A stretch of 64,000 bases of DNA from Chitinophagales bacterium. GTDB taxonomy: Bacteria > Bacteroidota > Bacteroidia > Chitinophagales > Chitinophagaceae. The notes beneath the pieces are model-generated. The model was not told the origin of the DNA. It saw only the letters and a list, made by a program, of their open reading frames with translations, and searched no databases. Made by a program: the position numbers and the translations under genes. Positions 32,634 to 42,131 of the stretch are shown piece after piece. Location of the stretch: contig JAATGQ010000071.1 of NCBI GenBank assembly GCA_015654595.1, positions 1-64,000 on the forward strand, given 5' to 3'. The first letter of the stretch is position 1; each line of letters opens with the position of its first letter.

Positions 32634-35189
32634 ATGAACTTCAACGTCAAACATTATGGGAACCCGACCTGTGGTCCGCAGCTAACGGAAACAGAGGGAT
32701 TCAAAACCCTGTCCAGCCTGGCGCTTGACATGCGCTGGTCCTGGAATCATACAGCCGACGAATTATGGCAGCAGCTCGATCCGGCTTTATGGGATCAGAC
32801 GCATAATCCCTGGCTGGTTTTACAGAGCGTATCGGCGGACCAGCTGAACAAGCTGCTGGCGGCGCCGGGCTTTTGCGCAAAGATGGATTCGCTGGTAAAG
32901 GAGCGTGAGGACGGCGACAGCGCCAAGAGCTGGTTTAGCGAGAATCATTGGAATGCGTCGTTAAAGACGGTGGCTTATTTCAGTATGGAGTTCATGTTGG
33001 GTGAAGCCTTGCCGATCTATGTCGGCGGTCTTGGCAATGTTGCCGGAGATCAGCTCAAATCTGCGAGCGATCTTGGTGTTCCTGTGGTCGGAGTCGGTCT
33101 GCTTTATCAGCAGGGTTATTTCCGGCAATATATCGACGGGAATGGCGACCAGCAGGCTTATAAACCCTTTAATGATCCCGGTCAGCTGCCCGTTACTCCC
33201 TTACGTCTATCTAACGGCGAATGGCTGCGCATACAGATCCATCTCCACGGTCAGCCCTTATGGCTTCGTACCTGGCAGGTACAGACAGGCCGGGTAAAGC
33301 TCTATCTGCTGGACAGCAACGACGCTGCAAACCTGCCGGACTATCGGGCCATTACCAGCGAGATCTATGGAGGCGGGTCGGAGATGCGGATCATGCAGGA
33401 GATCGTATTGGGGATCGGCGGATGGCGTCTGTTGGAAAAGATGGGTATTTCGCCCGAGGTCTGTCATCTGAATGAGGGGCATGCCGCCTTTGCCGTCCTG
33501 GAAAGGGCGCTTAGCCATATGAAGAAGACGGGGGACAACTTTGAAGTGGCGCTGGCCACCACCCGTGTAGGGAACCTGTTTACTACTCATACGGCGGTTG
33601 CGGCGGGTTTTGACCATTTCGAGCCCTGGCTGATGCAAAAGTATCTTGGAACTTATGCCGAGAAGCTGCTGAATATTTCTTTTAACGATCTGATGGCATT
33701 GGGCCGTTCGAACCCCCAGGATCAAACCGAAGGGTTTAATATGGCTTATCTGGCGGTCCGCGGCAGCGGAGCGGTCAATGGCGTCAGTAAATTGCATGGC
33801 AAGGTGAGCCGTCATCTTTTTGAGCCCTTGTTCAATCGCTGGCCCACGGAAGAGGTGCCTGTTGCGCATGTCACCAATGGCGTGCATATCCCCAGCTGGG
33901 AGTCTGCGGCAGCAAATCAGCTGTGGACGGAGGCTACCTGGGCCGATCGCTGGAAGTGGACGACAGAAGAGTTTGAAACACGGATAAAAAGTGTTCCCGA
34001 CGATAAGTTGTGGGCGATGCGTAACGCGGCCCGTGCCGGCCTGGTCGATTATATCCGGAACAAGACCGCCTCGATGCTGACCGCGTATGGCGCCGACCAG
34101 GAGGAGGTAGACAAGGCCCGCACGTTATTCGATCCGAATGTGCTTACGATAGGATTCGCGAGACGCTTCGTAGCTTATAAGAGACCCGATCTCCTTCTCC
34201 ACGATGTCGACAGGCTTGTACGTTTATTAACCAATTATCAGCAGCCTGTTCAGCTGGTGATTGCCGGCAAGGCGCCGCCTGCCGATCAGAATGGCCGTGA
34301 TCTGATCAAGCATTGGATCCAGTTCATCCGCCAGTCTGGTCTTTCACAGCATGTGGTCTTCTTGCCCGACTACGACATGCTGATGGCTTCCTATATGGTT
34401 GGGGGAATGGATGTTTGGCTGAATACGCCGCTGCGTCCCTGGGAGGCCAGCGGCACCAGCGGTATGAAGGTGTTGGCCAACGGGGGTTTGAACCTGTCGG
34501 AGCTGGATGGCTGGTGGGTGGAAGCCTATAACCCTGAAGTGGGTTGGGCGCTGGGGGATGGTTTAGAACACCCTTATGATCAGACGCTGGATCAGAGGGA
34601 GGCGGAGGCGATGTACACGCTGCTGGAGAAAGAAGTGGCGCCAACCTTTTATAACCGGAATGCCAATAATATCCCCGAAGGCTGGGTAGCGAAGATGCGA
34701 AAGAGCATGTCTACGCTGACGCCTTATTTCTCATCGAACCGAACGGTCAGAGAATACACCGAAAAGTATTATCTGCCGGCAAGCGATAAGTACCTGGCGC
34801 GGTCTGCGTATAACGGTGCGCTTGCCAAAAAGGTGGTCGAGTGGAAACATGATCTTGACAAGCATTGGTCGAATATAAAGTTTGGAGACGTTACCGTGCT
34901 GTCGCAGGATGAGGGCAAGCATGAGATTGCGGTAGAGGTGTACCTGGATGGGTTGACGCTGGAGCAGACAGCGGTTCAGTTGTTTGCCGGGGCGGATGCG
35001 GAAGGCAATATTTTTGTGGCCGAGATGCAGCCTATCGGCGCCGTGGAGTCCAAGGGAACGGGTTGGATGCGTTATCATGTCGAAGTCCCTGCTTCAAGAC
35101 CTGTGGGGGAATATACCGCGCGGGTTGTGCCAAAGAATCCCGATGTTTCTTTGCCATTGGAATATGGGCCCATAAGCTGGCAGCATTAA
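32634..35189 (+). CDS. glgP: Alpha-glucan (glycogen/maltodextrin) phosphorylase, GlgP type
   Basis: 851 residues. N-terminal DUF3417-like part (ALDMRWSWNHTADELWQQLDPALW) as in archaeal/bacterial glucan phosphorylases, then the GT35 catalytic domain: CHLNEGHAAFAVLER, FTTHTAVAAGFDHF, VTNGVHIPSW and the PLP region ASGTSGMKVLANGGLNLSELDGWW with the cofactor lysine in GMK. Cytoplasmic; releases glucose-1-phosphate from alpha-1,4 glucan with phosphate. 119 nt after pgm, probably same transcript. A strong terminator follows. Confidence 0.95.
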   Translation: MNFNVKHYGNPTCGPQLTETEGFKTLSSLALDMRWSWNHTADELWQQLDPALWDQTHNPWLVLQSVSADQLNKLLAAPGFCAKMDSLVKEREDGDSAKSWFSENHWNASLKTVAYFSMEFMLGEALPIYVGGLGNVAGDQLKSASDLGVPVVGVGLLYQQGYFRQYIDGNGDQQAYKPFNDPGQLPVTPLRLSNGEWLRIQIHLHGQPLWLRTWQVQTGRVKLYLLDSNDAANLPDYRAITSEIYGGGSEMRIMQEIVLGIGGWRLLEKMGISPEVCHLNEGHAAFAVLERALSHMKKTGDNFEVALATTRVGNLFTTHTAVAAGFDHFEPWLMQKYLGTYAEKLLNISFNDLMALGRSNPQDQTEGFNMAYLAVRGSGAVNGVSKLHGKVSRHLFEPLFNRWPTEEVPVAHVTNGVHIPSWESAAANQLWTEATWADRWKWTTEEFETRIKSVPDDKLWAMRNAARAGLVDYIRNKTASMLTAYGADQEEVDKARTLFDPNVLTIGFARRFVAYKRPDLLLHDVDRLVRLLTNYQQPVQLVIAGKAPPADQNGRDLIKHWIQFIRQSGLSQHVVFLPDYDMLMASYMVGGMDVWLNTPLRPWEASGTSGMKVLANGGLNLSELDGWWVEAYNPEVGWALGDGLEHPYDQTLDQREAEAMYTLLEKEVAPTFYNRNANNIPEGWVAKMRKSMSTLTPYFSSNRTVREYTEKYYLPASDKYLARSAYNGALAKKVVEWKHDLDKHWSNIKFGDVTVLSQDEGKHEIAVEVYLDGLTLEQTAVQLFAGADAEGNIFVAEMQPIGAVESKGTGWMRYHVEVPASRPVGEYTARVVPKNPDVSLPLEYGPISWQH

Positions 35190-35201
35190 TGCATTGAAAT
35201 G

Positions 35202-35228
35202 AAAAGGGCGCCTGATCGGCGCCCTTTT
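35202..35228. terminator. Bidirectional terminator between glgP and DUF2278 gene
   Basis: AAAAGGGCGCC-tgatc-GGCGCCCTTTT, perfect 11-bp stem with A/T tracts on both sides, in the convergent space. Confidence 0.85.
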
Positions 35229-35244
35229 CATTTATGATATTTTT

Positions 35245-35961
35245 TTATGCCGGGTTCCCGTCGTCGTCCGTGGATGTCGACTGGTTTTGGAACCGGAAGA
35301 ACATGGCCACCCAGGTATCGGTGTCGGCGAAGTAGAAGAAGAGGCCTCCGTCCTGGTTGATGCCGTTGTACTTTCCTTCGGGTCCTTTTGTTATATCCCC
35401 CTGGTTCATGTGTATATCATGGACACCAAGGGAGGGGTTTGGATTAAAATACGGATGTGTGTCGGGGTGGGTGGAATTGCTGTCGTCCCAGCCAGAGCCA
35501 AAGGCAAAGATGGCGGCATTGTCGTTGTTGGTTGCCTTTTTTACCCAGGGATCGATGTCTTCGTTAAGGCCGTTGGCGTCTCCGTCTTCTTTTGGAGGAA
35601 CGACGGTCATTTCGTCGATCGGAAAGAGCGCGGGTGTGGTCCGGATGTAGTCTAGCTTCAGGATCCCGGGAAGGTCTGCTGCCGTGGTCATTCCTTCGCT
35701 GGCTTCGGCAAGGGTCTTCAGCAGGGGGTGATTGAAATTTTCGTCCTTGTAGAACATGACCTCTCTGTCTGTCTGCAGGGTGTTGCCGCCTGAGGCAGAG
35801 TAGATCACTTTTGTTCCGGCCTTGGCGGAATACACGTCGACTGCGATACGATAAAGTTCTCCTGCGGCGCTGACCTCGATGTTGTAGTGGTCTGCGCCTT
35901 TTTTGTAAGGCAGGGAGTTGATGACACGGCCTCTTAACAATCCATAATTAGCTACCGGCAT
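35245..35961 (-). CDS. DUF2278 family protein (YukJ-like)
   Basis: 238 residues. Begins MPVANYGLLRGRVINSL, then HYNIEVSAAGELYRIAVDVYS and later DIHMNQGD (conserved HDIHMNQG) and DGGLFFYF with VAMFFRFQNQS. This is the pattern of the DUF2278 family (Y-G-V-L-[KR]-G ... H-[DN]-[IV]-H-M-N-Q-G). No signal peptide. Biochemical role unknown. It starts 24 nt upstream of the M28 peptidase stop and runs convergently to glgP. Confidence 0.88.
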   Translation of the reverse strand: MPVANYGLLRGRVINSLPYKKGADHYNIEVSAAGELYRIAVDVYSAKAGTKVIYSASGGNTLQTDREVMFYKDENFNHPLLKTLAEASEGMTTAADLPGILKLDYIRTTPALFPIDEMTVVPPKEDGDANGLNEDIDPWVKKATNNDNAAIFAFGSGWDDSNSTHPDTHPYFNPNPSLGVHDIHMNQGDITKGPEGKYNGINQDGGLFFYFADTDTWVAMFFRFQNQSTSTDDDGNPA

Positions 35962-35984
35962 GATACAAAATTTAGGCGTAAGCG

Positions 35985-37271
35985 CTAGCGCAGCTGCGTT
36001 GTATCGACCCTTGCGGGGGTATCTTTTCCGTTGACGATAGAGGTGGAGCTAAGCGCAATGGCTTTTATGATCATCGACATATTGTTCATATCGAGGTGGC
36101 TGATATCGTCGTCGGTTGTGTGATAGTGTTTGTCCACGTCGATGGGGAAGGTCGAGATGGTATGAGCGGGTACGCCGCGTTTTGCCAGGGATGCGTTGTC
36201 GCTACGATAAAAGAGCTGTTGATCAGGATAAGGGTCTGGATAGAACCTGAAGGGACTGCCAGCCAGGTTCTTTTCGAGGATCCTGGCCATATCGGATCTT
36301 TCGTAGCCGGTGATAAAGGCCGAGTTGGTGCCCCATTTGCTGGCGGTGCCGATCATTTCGATATTGAACATTGCGCTGACCGAGTCGGGGTTGAACTGGC
36401 TGGAAAAATATTGAGAACCAAACTCGCCGATCTCTTCTGCGGTAAAAGCAGCGAAGACGAGTGTGCGTTCGTTGTTGTGTTTTTTTGCAAAATAGCCGGC
36501 AAGCAGCAGCACTGCGGTGGTGCCGCTGGCGTCGTCGTTTGCGCCGTTGTAGATGCTGTCTCCTTTACTATCGGGTTTGCCTACACCGAGATGGTCATAG
36601 TGGCCGGAGAAGATGACGTATTCCGTCTTCTTGCTTTTGCCGGGCAGGATGCCTACGACGTTTGCCAGTTTCGATTCGGTCACTTCCTGGTTGAGCGAGA
36701 TAGAGAAATGTGCGGGATCATTGCTGGTCAGCAGGAACACGATATTGCGATCCGATTTGAACTGCTGGCTGCCCATGCGGCTGAGGCGGGGAAACATGGC
36801 TGTAAAGGATGTATCCACGATAACCAGGTAATTGCTTTTCTCCTGGAAGTAGTGCATTACTTCCGCAAACAGGTTGGAGCCGGCCTTGATATATGCTTTT
36901 GTATAACCGCTGTTCTCGTCGATCTTCAATACGGGGGATGTGCTGAGGATGGCAAGGTTGGAAGGGTTTATGGATTGTCCGTCGATGGTGGCGTTGACCG
37001 TCTTCAGTCCTGCTTTTACCATGCTGAAGGGCTGTCGGTAGCTGTCTGAGCCGTTCCATGTCTTCAGGCCTGCCTTTTTGAATTGCGCTTCGATATAGTC
37101 TGCGGCTCTTTCGATATCGGGGGTAAAGACCTTTCTACCGCGCATTTCGTCGCCGGAAAGTGTTCTTTCTATTTTCTCGACGGAGGCGGGTGTTATGATC
37201 TTGTCGATGTCCTGGGCATAAAGGCTGCCGGTGGCAAGCAGGCCCAGGAGGGCAGTGGTTATCAGCTTCAT
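35985..37271 (-). CDS. M28-family zinc aminopeptidase, secreted
   Basis: 428 residues. Signal peptide 1-19 (TGSLYAQ), an N-terminal pro-region to about 210 and the M28 catalytic core: GHYDHLG (first His), GANDDASGTTAVL (bridging Asp), AFTAEEIGEFGS (Glu-Glu) and the later Asp and His ligands in SDNASLAKRGVPAHTI and HTTDDDISH. Bacteroidota members act in the periplasm on peptides. Lies upstream of the DUF2278 gene and downstream of the LytTR gene, on the same strand. Confidence 0.9.
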   Translation of the reverse strand: MKLITTALLGLLATGSLYAQDIDKIITPASVEKIERTLSGDEMRGRKVFTPDIERAADYIEAQFKKAGLKTWNGSDSYRQPFSMVKAGLKTVNATIDGQSINPSNLAILSTSPVLKIDENSGYTKAYIKAGSNLFAEVMHYFQEKSNYLVIVDTSFTAMFPRLSRMGSQQFKSDRNIVFLLTSNDPAHFSISLNQEVTESKLANVVGILPGKSKKTEYVIFSGHYDHLGVGKPDSKGDSIYNGANDDASGTTAVLLLAGYFAKKHNNERTLVFAAFTAEEIGEFGSQYFSSQFNPDSVSAMFNIEMIGTASKWGTNSAFITGYERSDMARILEKNLAGSPFRFYPDPYPDQQLFYRSDNASLAKRGVPAHTISTFPIDVDKHYHTTDDDISHLDMNNMSMIIKAIALSSTSIVNGKDTPARVDTTQLR

Positions 37272-37303
37272 GGTAATAGTATAATGGAAGATTAAAGGAG
37301 CTA

Positions 37304-38038
37304 TTAAAGACTCATCATTTCCTTGAACTTGACCGTCTGGCGGCGGCTGACCTCGATCTTTTCGCCTCCTTTCATTTCCAGCAGCAGCCCTCCGTTAAAG
37401 TAGGGTTCAATTTTTTCGATAAGGCGAAGGTTGACGATATGTTTGCGGTTGGCGCGGAAGAATACCTTTTCATCCAGTCTTTCTTCGAGTGCGTTGAGGG
37501 ACTTCAGGATGAGCGGTTTGTTTGGGCCGAAGTAGACTTTGGCGTAGTTGCCGACGCTTTCGAAGAGGCGGATATCCGATAATTTGACAAACCAGCAGCG
37601 TTCGCCGTCTTTTACAAAGACCTGGTCGTTCTCGTTGAGGATGCTTCTATTGACAGAGATGGGGTGGTCGGAGATGGGTTCTTTATCTTCTTCTACCTGC
37701 AGCTTCTGCAGTGCGTCGGCGAGTCTTTTTGGTTCGACGGGTTTGAGCAGGTAGTCGAGGGCGTTGACCTCGAAGGCTTTTAGTGCGTATTCGTCGTAGG
37801 CCGTTGTAAAGATGACATTTGGCGCCCGCTCAAGTTCCGCGAGCATATCAAATCCTGTTTTTCCGGGCATCTGGATATCCAGGAAGATAAGATCGGGGTT
37901 GAGGCTGTCGATCTTTTCGACACCTTCTGCGGCGTTGGTGGCTTCCGCGATGACTTCTATCTCGGGGAAATCAAGCAGTAGTTTTTTCAGTTCGTTTCTT
38001 GCAAGGCGTTCGTCGTCAATGATTATGGCTCTGATCAT
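37304..38038 (-). CDS. LytTR-family response regulator
   Basis: 244 residues. Receiver domain: acidic pair D8 D9, phospho-acceptor Asp54 (FLDIQMPGKTGF), and the conserved Thr/Lys positions (VIFTTAYDEYALKAF, LDYLLKPVEP). The LytTR DNA-binding domain is at about 135-244 (VFVKDGERCWFVKLSDIRLFESVGNYAKVYF, FFRANRKHIVNLRLIEKIEPYFNGGLLLEM, KIEVSRRQTVKFKEMM). The partner kinase gene lies 5 nt upstream, so the pair is cotranscribed. Confidence 0.95.
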   Translation of the reverse strand: MIRAIIIDDERLARNELKKLLLDFPEIEVIAEATNAAEGVEKIDSLNPDLIFLDIQMPGKTGFDMLAELERAPNVIFTTAYDEYALKAFEVNALDYLLKPVEPKRLADALQKLQVEEDKEPISDHPISVNRSILNENDQVFVKDGERCWFVKLSDIRLFESVGNYAKVYFGPNKPLILKSLNALEERLDEKVFFRANRKHIVNLRLIEKIEPYFNGGLLLEMKGGEKIEVSRRQTVKFKEMMSL

Positions 38039-38043
38039 AGCGT

Positions 38044-39105
38044 TTATTTATGCAAATCGACCGGTATCAGGACTCTGGCTTGTACGGTGTTGCCATTGAC
38101 CTCCCGGATATCAAAGTTAGCTTTTTGCCCGAAAAGGATTTGCAGTCTGTTTTTTGTGCTGGCCAGGCCAAATCCATCCATCTCGCGGCTGGTGTTCAGG
38201 CGGCCGGTATTGAGAATGACCAGTTCGTGAAAATTATCCTTGAAATCCGAGACGATGCGCACTTTTCCGCCGCCTACCTGCCGGGAAATGCCGTGTTTGA
38301 TGGCATTTTCGACCAGTGTCTGGAGCATCATCGGCGGTATGGGCTGGTCGAGGGTGTCTTCGTCGATCTCGTATTCGACCTGCAGCCGGTCTTCGAAGCG
38401 GATATATTCGAGAGCCAGGTAGTCTTTTACGATGTTGAGTTCCTTTTCGAAGGTGACTGTTTCCAGCTTTTCTGCCTGCATGCTGCTGCGGAGGATATTG
38501 CTGAGTTCGGTGACGGCGGTCCGGGCGCGGATAGGGTTCTCGTCGATCAGGGCGCGGATGCTATTGAGTGCGTTGAAGATAAAATGGGGGTTGATATGGG
38601 CCTTGATCGTCTTGAGTTCCAGTTCTTTAACGAGGGCTTCCAGTTTGAGCGTATCGAGCTGCTGTTTCCGGCCGGTCTCCACGTAGTGATAGACGTAGTA
38701 GATCAGGGTCCACGGAATGATCATGATCCCGTATTCGGCGGTCATGGCTACCAGGCGGCCCATAAAATCGCCGTTTTTCATCGATGAGGAGGAAACCAGC
38801 TGCAGGATATCGCCCAGGAAGATACGAACCAGGCTGCCGGTGATACAGGTCAGCAGGATGCCGATGATGAACTTGGGAAGCGCCTTTTCGACGGGCAGCG
38901 GGAGCCAGTTGGAATAGCGGATCACCTCCCGGAAGAGGTGGGTACTGAACATGCCGGAAAGGGCAACGATCAGGGTATTGAGAATGAACTTATTGGTAAT
39001 CTGTTGTTCGAAGGAGGTGGCGGAAAGCACTATGATCACCAAGGCCAAAAACGCCCAGCCTCCAATCTGACAAAACCAGTAATATTTATTTGCATTCCTG
39101 GGCAT
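38044..39105 (-). CDS. LytS/YehU-type sensor histidine kinase
   Basis: 353 residues from the ATG at 39105 (MPRNANKYYWFCQIGGW). Four membrane helices fill the first 150 residues. Then a coiled-coil (GRKQQLDTLKLEALVKELELK) leads to the His_kinase domain: KAHINPHFIFNALNSIRALI with the phospho-acceptor His, and the ATPase motif PPMMLQTLVENAIKHG. No sensory periplasmic domain. A further-upstream start at 39174 is in frame but adds 23 residues without features. Target of the pair unknown. Confidence 0.9.
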   Translation of the reverse strand: MPRNANKYYWFCQIGGWAFLALVIIVLSATSFEQQITNKFILNTLIVALSGMFSTHLFREVIRYSNWLPLPVEKALPKFIIGILLTCITGSLVRIFLGDILQLVSSSSMKNGDFMGRLVAMTAEYGIMIIPWTLIYYVYHYVETGRKQQLDTLKLEALVKELELKTIKAHINPHFIFNALNSIRALIDENPIRARTAVTELSNILRSSMQAEKLETVTFEKELNIVKDYLALEYIRFEDRLQVEYEIDEDTLDQPIPPMMLQTLVENAIKHGISRQVGGGKVRIVSDFKDNFHELVILNTGRLNTSREMDGFGLASTKNRLQILFGQKANFDIREVNGNTVQARVLIPVDLHK

Positions 39106-39337
39106 AGATAAAAATAAGTTTCTGCCTTTAAAAGCGGATTTTACCCACTTCCGGGTACCAGGCATTTCGTCCAAAGCTAGTATTTTCCCTAGGGCAGCCC
39201 CTCGTAAATTGTACTAATGGATAAATAAAGCACACCACCGGTTCGGCGGCGCAGATGAAGTGGGCGGGAAATCGTACCTTTCCGGGGTTGGAAGCGGCAA
39301 TTGGAGCCTTTGGGCTTCTTTTGCCGGGATAAACATC

Positions 39338-39345
39338 TAAATTTG
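39338..39345 (+). promoter_or_regulatory. -7 element for dxs
   Basis: TAAATTTG, exact TAnnTTTG, followed by C. A TTTG at 39320 is 14 nt upstream, short for a -33 box. Leader about 15-20 nt to the ATG at 39365. Confidence 0.5.
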
Positions 39346-39364
39346 CAAGGTAAAGTTGGAAAGA

Positions 39365-41296
39365 ATGGAAATTACCCCAGGACCGCTATTACGAACCATC
39401 GATACCCCTGCCGATCTGAAAAAGCTCAGTCGGGAACAGTTATATCAGGTAAGTGATGAGCTTCGCCAGTATATTATCGACGTTGTCAGTGTACATGGTG
39501 GTCATTTTGCAGCCAGCCTCGGCGTGGTTGAATTGACCGTAGCCTTGCATTACACCTATAATACTCCTTATGATCAGTTGGTTTGGGACGTGGGCCACCA
39601 GGCTTACGGGCACAAGATCCTGACGGGGCGTAAGGATAATTTTGCCACTAACCGGAAGTATCATGGGCTCAGCGGATTCCCTAACCGGGGTGAAAGCGAG
39701 TATGACAGTTTCGGCGTGGGTCACTCTTCGACGTCGATCAGTGCGGCGCTGGGGATGGCGATGGCGGCCAAATACAAGGGGGAGACGGAGCGCAAATCCG
39801 TCGCTATTATCGGAGATGGAGCGATGACCGCGGGTCTTGCCTTTGAAGGGATGAACCATGCTGGTGTAGCCGATACCGATATGCTGATCATCCTGAATGA
39901 CAACGGTATCAGCATCGACCCTAATGTGGGCGCGCTGAAAGAGTATCTAACGGATATCACTACGTCCAAAACATACAACAAGCTGAAGGACGATATCTGG
40001 AAGGCGCTTGGCAAGCTGCCGGGCAGCCAGTTCAGCCGTGAGATGGCCAGTAAGATCGAGCACAGTATAAAAGGCTTTGTAAGCCGCAGCAGCAATCTTT
40101 TCGAATCGCTGAACCTGCGTTATTTCGGGCCGATCGACGGGCACAATATTACAAAGCTGGTGGATACCCTAAACGATCTCAGGCAGATACCGGGTCCCAA
40201 ACTGTTGCACATCATGACGGTGAAGGGTAAGGGATATGCGCTGGCGGAGAAGGATCAAACCAAGTGGCATGCACCGGGTCTTTTTGACAAGATCACCGGC
40301 GAGATCTATAAGAAACGTTATGAAACGCCGCAGCCGCCCAAGTACCAGGATGTATTTGGTCTGACGCTGATCGAGCTGGCGGAGCAAAACAAAAATATTT
40401 TCGGGGTTACGCCGGCTATGCCGAGCGGTTCTTCTCTGAAGTTTATGATGGATAAGATGCCGGACCGCGCCTTTGACGTCGGCATTTGCGAGCAGCATGC
40501 GGTGACCTTATCCGCAGGGATGGCTACGCAGGGCATGCGTGTCTTTTGCAATATCTATTCCTCCTTTATGCAGAGGGCTTATGACCAGGTGATCCACGAT
40601 GTGGCGATACAGAAGCTGCCTGTTGTCTTTTGCCTGGACAGGGCCGGTCTAGTCGGCGAAGACGGTGCGACGCACCATGGGGCTTATGATATCCCGTATA
40701 TGCGGTGTATCCCCAACATGATCGTCAGCTCGCCGATGAACGAGAGTGAATTGCGTAATCTTCTCTATACAGCCCAGCTGGAAAGCAACGATCATCCTTT
40801 CGTGATCCGTTATCCCCGCGGAGAGGGGGTCATGCCGGAATGGAAGACGCCGATGCAGGAGATCCCGATCGGAAAGGGCAGAAAGCTGAAAGACGGGCAG
40901 GGTCTGGCAATCCTGAGTCTTGGTCATCCGGGTAATTTTGTTACGACGGCGATCAGGGAGCTGCGGACGGAAGGTCTCGACCCTGCGCATTATGATATCC
41001 GGTTTGTAAAGCCGCTGGATGAAGCTATGCTCCATGAGGTATTCCAGAAATACGATAAGATCCTCACTGTAGAAGATGGAACGGTTGTAGGCGGTATGGG
41101 TTCTGCGATACTGGAGTTTGCGGCGGCGCATGGTTATAAGGCCAGTGTGCGTATTCTCGGTATTCCGGACCGGGTCGTGGAACATGGTACGCCAAAGCAG
41201 CTGATGCACGAGTGCGGGTATGACGCACCGGCTATTGCGGAAGCGGCGAGGGAGATGATGAAGGGCGAGGTTGCCGTCAGCCAGTTATTGGGGTAG
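39365..41296 (+). CDS. dxs: 1-deoxy-D-xylulose-5-phosphate synthase
   Basis: 643 residues. Thiamine-diphosphate motif GDGAMTAGLAFEGMNHAG, N-terminal HGGHFAASLGVVELTVALHY, and transketolase-like middle domain with DRAGLVGEDGATHHGAYD and the C-terminal domain VVGGMGSAILEF. It makes the first intermediate of the MEP isoprenoid pathway, which feeds the polyprenyl substrates of the GGGP-synthase gene at 20551 and undecaprenyl lipids used by the WecA-like transferase at 46308. ATG at 39365 chosen; the TTG at 39356 is unlikely. Confidence 0.96.
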   Translation: MEITPGPLLRTIDTPADLKKLSREQLYQVSDELRQYIIDVVSVHGGHFAASLGVVELTVALHYTYNTPYDQLVWDVGHQAYGHKILTGRKDNFATNRKYHGLSGFPNRGESEYDSFGVGHSSTSISAALGMAMAAKYKGETERKSVAIIGDGAMTAGLAFEGMNHAGVADTDMLIILNDNGISIDPNVGALKEYLTDITTSKTYNKLKDDIWKALGKLPGSQFSREMASKIEHSIKGFVSRSSNLFESLNLRYFGPIDGHNITKLVDTLNDLRQIPGPKLLHIMTVKGKGYALAEKDQTKWHAPGLFDKITGEIYKKRYETPQPPKYQDVFGLTLIELAEQNKNIFGVTPAMPSGSSLKFMMDKMPDRAFDVGICEQHAVTLSAGMATQGMRVFCNIYSSFMQRAYDQVIHDVAIQKLPVVFCLDRAGLVGEDGATHHGAYDIPYMRCIPNMIVSSPMNESELRNLLYTAQLESNDHPFVIRYPRGEGVMPEWKTPMQEIPIGKGRKLKDGQGLAILSLGHPGNFVTTAIRELRTEGLDPAHYDIRFVKPLDEAMLHEVFQKYDKILTVEDGTVVGGMGSAILEFAAAHGYKASVRILGIPDRVVEHGTPKQLMHECGYDAPAIAEAAREMMKGEVAVSQLLG

Positions 41297-41308
41297 GTTG
41301 GGGAGCGG

Positions 41309-42055
41309 CTAAGCAAACATCGGCACTTCAATCACCAATATATCCGATTGAACATTGGCTTCTACCGACAGCGCGCCGGTATCACCGGGTTTTAAGAGTT
41401 CGTCGAGCGAGGAGGGGGTGATGCCCAGTCCGTCGCGGGAATGCAGCACCTGGCCATTTACTATGGCAGACCCTTCCAGCATAAATATGTATACCCCATT
41501 GCCGGGGAAGACGGGTGTATAGGTTAGTTCTTTTCCGGGGTTTAGCCGGGTGATAGAAAGCCTCGCCTCCTGATTGATCCAAAGACCGCCTTCCTGCAGG
41601 AAAGGGCTTACGAGGACCTGCCATTGGTCGATACGCTGTGCAGGGTCAAAGGTCCTCTGCTGGCGGCGCGGGGCTATATTGAGCTGTTTTGGGAAGATCC
41701 AGATCTGCAGAAAATTGATGGGATCGTAGTTGGATGCGTTGACCTCGGTGAGGCTTACGCCGCTGCCGGCGCTCATCAGCTGGACGTCGTCGGTATAGAC
41801 GATTCCGCTGTCACCGATGCTGTCGGTGTGGGAGACGGCGCCTTTCAGCGGGATGGAGATGATCTCCATATTGGCGACCTTTTGGGTATCGTACCCTTTC
41901 CCTTCTTTTATCACATCGTCGTTCAGGACGCGAAGTGCGCCGAACTGCACTCTTTCCCTGTCATGCCAGTTGCCAAAGCTGAAGGAATGATGGCTGTCCA
42001 GCCAGCCGTAGTCTACGTACCCTCTTTGTGATGCTGGATAATGTGTCGTTGTCAT
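41309..42055 (-). CDS. Pirin-family bicupin protein (YhhW-like)
   Basis: 248 residues. N-terminal pirin cupin has Y-P-A-S-Q-R-G-Y-V-D-Y-G-W-L-D-S-H-H-S-F-S-F with metal-binding HHSF, and MEIISIPLKGAVSHTDS; second cupin has GVYIFMLEGSAIVNGQVL. Members such as YhhW act as quercetin dioxygenases in vitro; the in vivo substrate is unclear. Cytoplasmic. It is convergent with dxs, 12 nt apart. Confidence 0.92.
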   Translation of the reverse strand: MTTTHYPASQRGYVDYGWLDSHHSFSFGNWHDRERVQFGALRVLNDDVIKEGKGYDTQKVANMEIISIPLKGAVSHTDSIGDSGIVYTDDVQLMSAGSGVSLTEVNASNYDPINFLQIWIFPKQLNIAPRRQQRTFDPAQRIDQWQVLVSPFLQEGGLWINQEARLSITRLNPGKELTYTPVFPGNGVYIFMLEGSAIVNGQVLHSRDGLGITPSSLDELLKPGDTGALSVEANVQSDILVIEVPMFA

Positions 42056-42131
42056 AAAACGATGTATATGTTTATCTCGGCAGGGTACGTAGTCGGCAAA
42101 GCCGTCACGGCGGGTGACGGCTTAATCAGGA

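Noticed and set aside
36096-37049. 317-residue plus-strand ORF
   Set aside because: Antisense to the M28 peptidase, which has intact catalytic motifs and a signal peptide; the antisense product shows only Gly/Val/Asp-rich composition.
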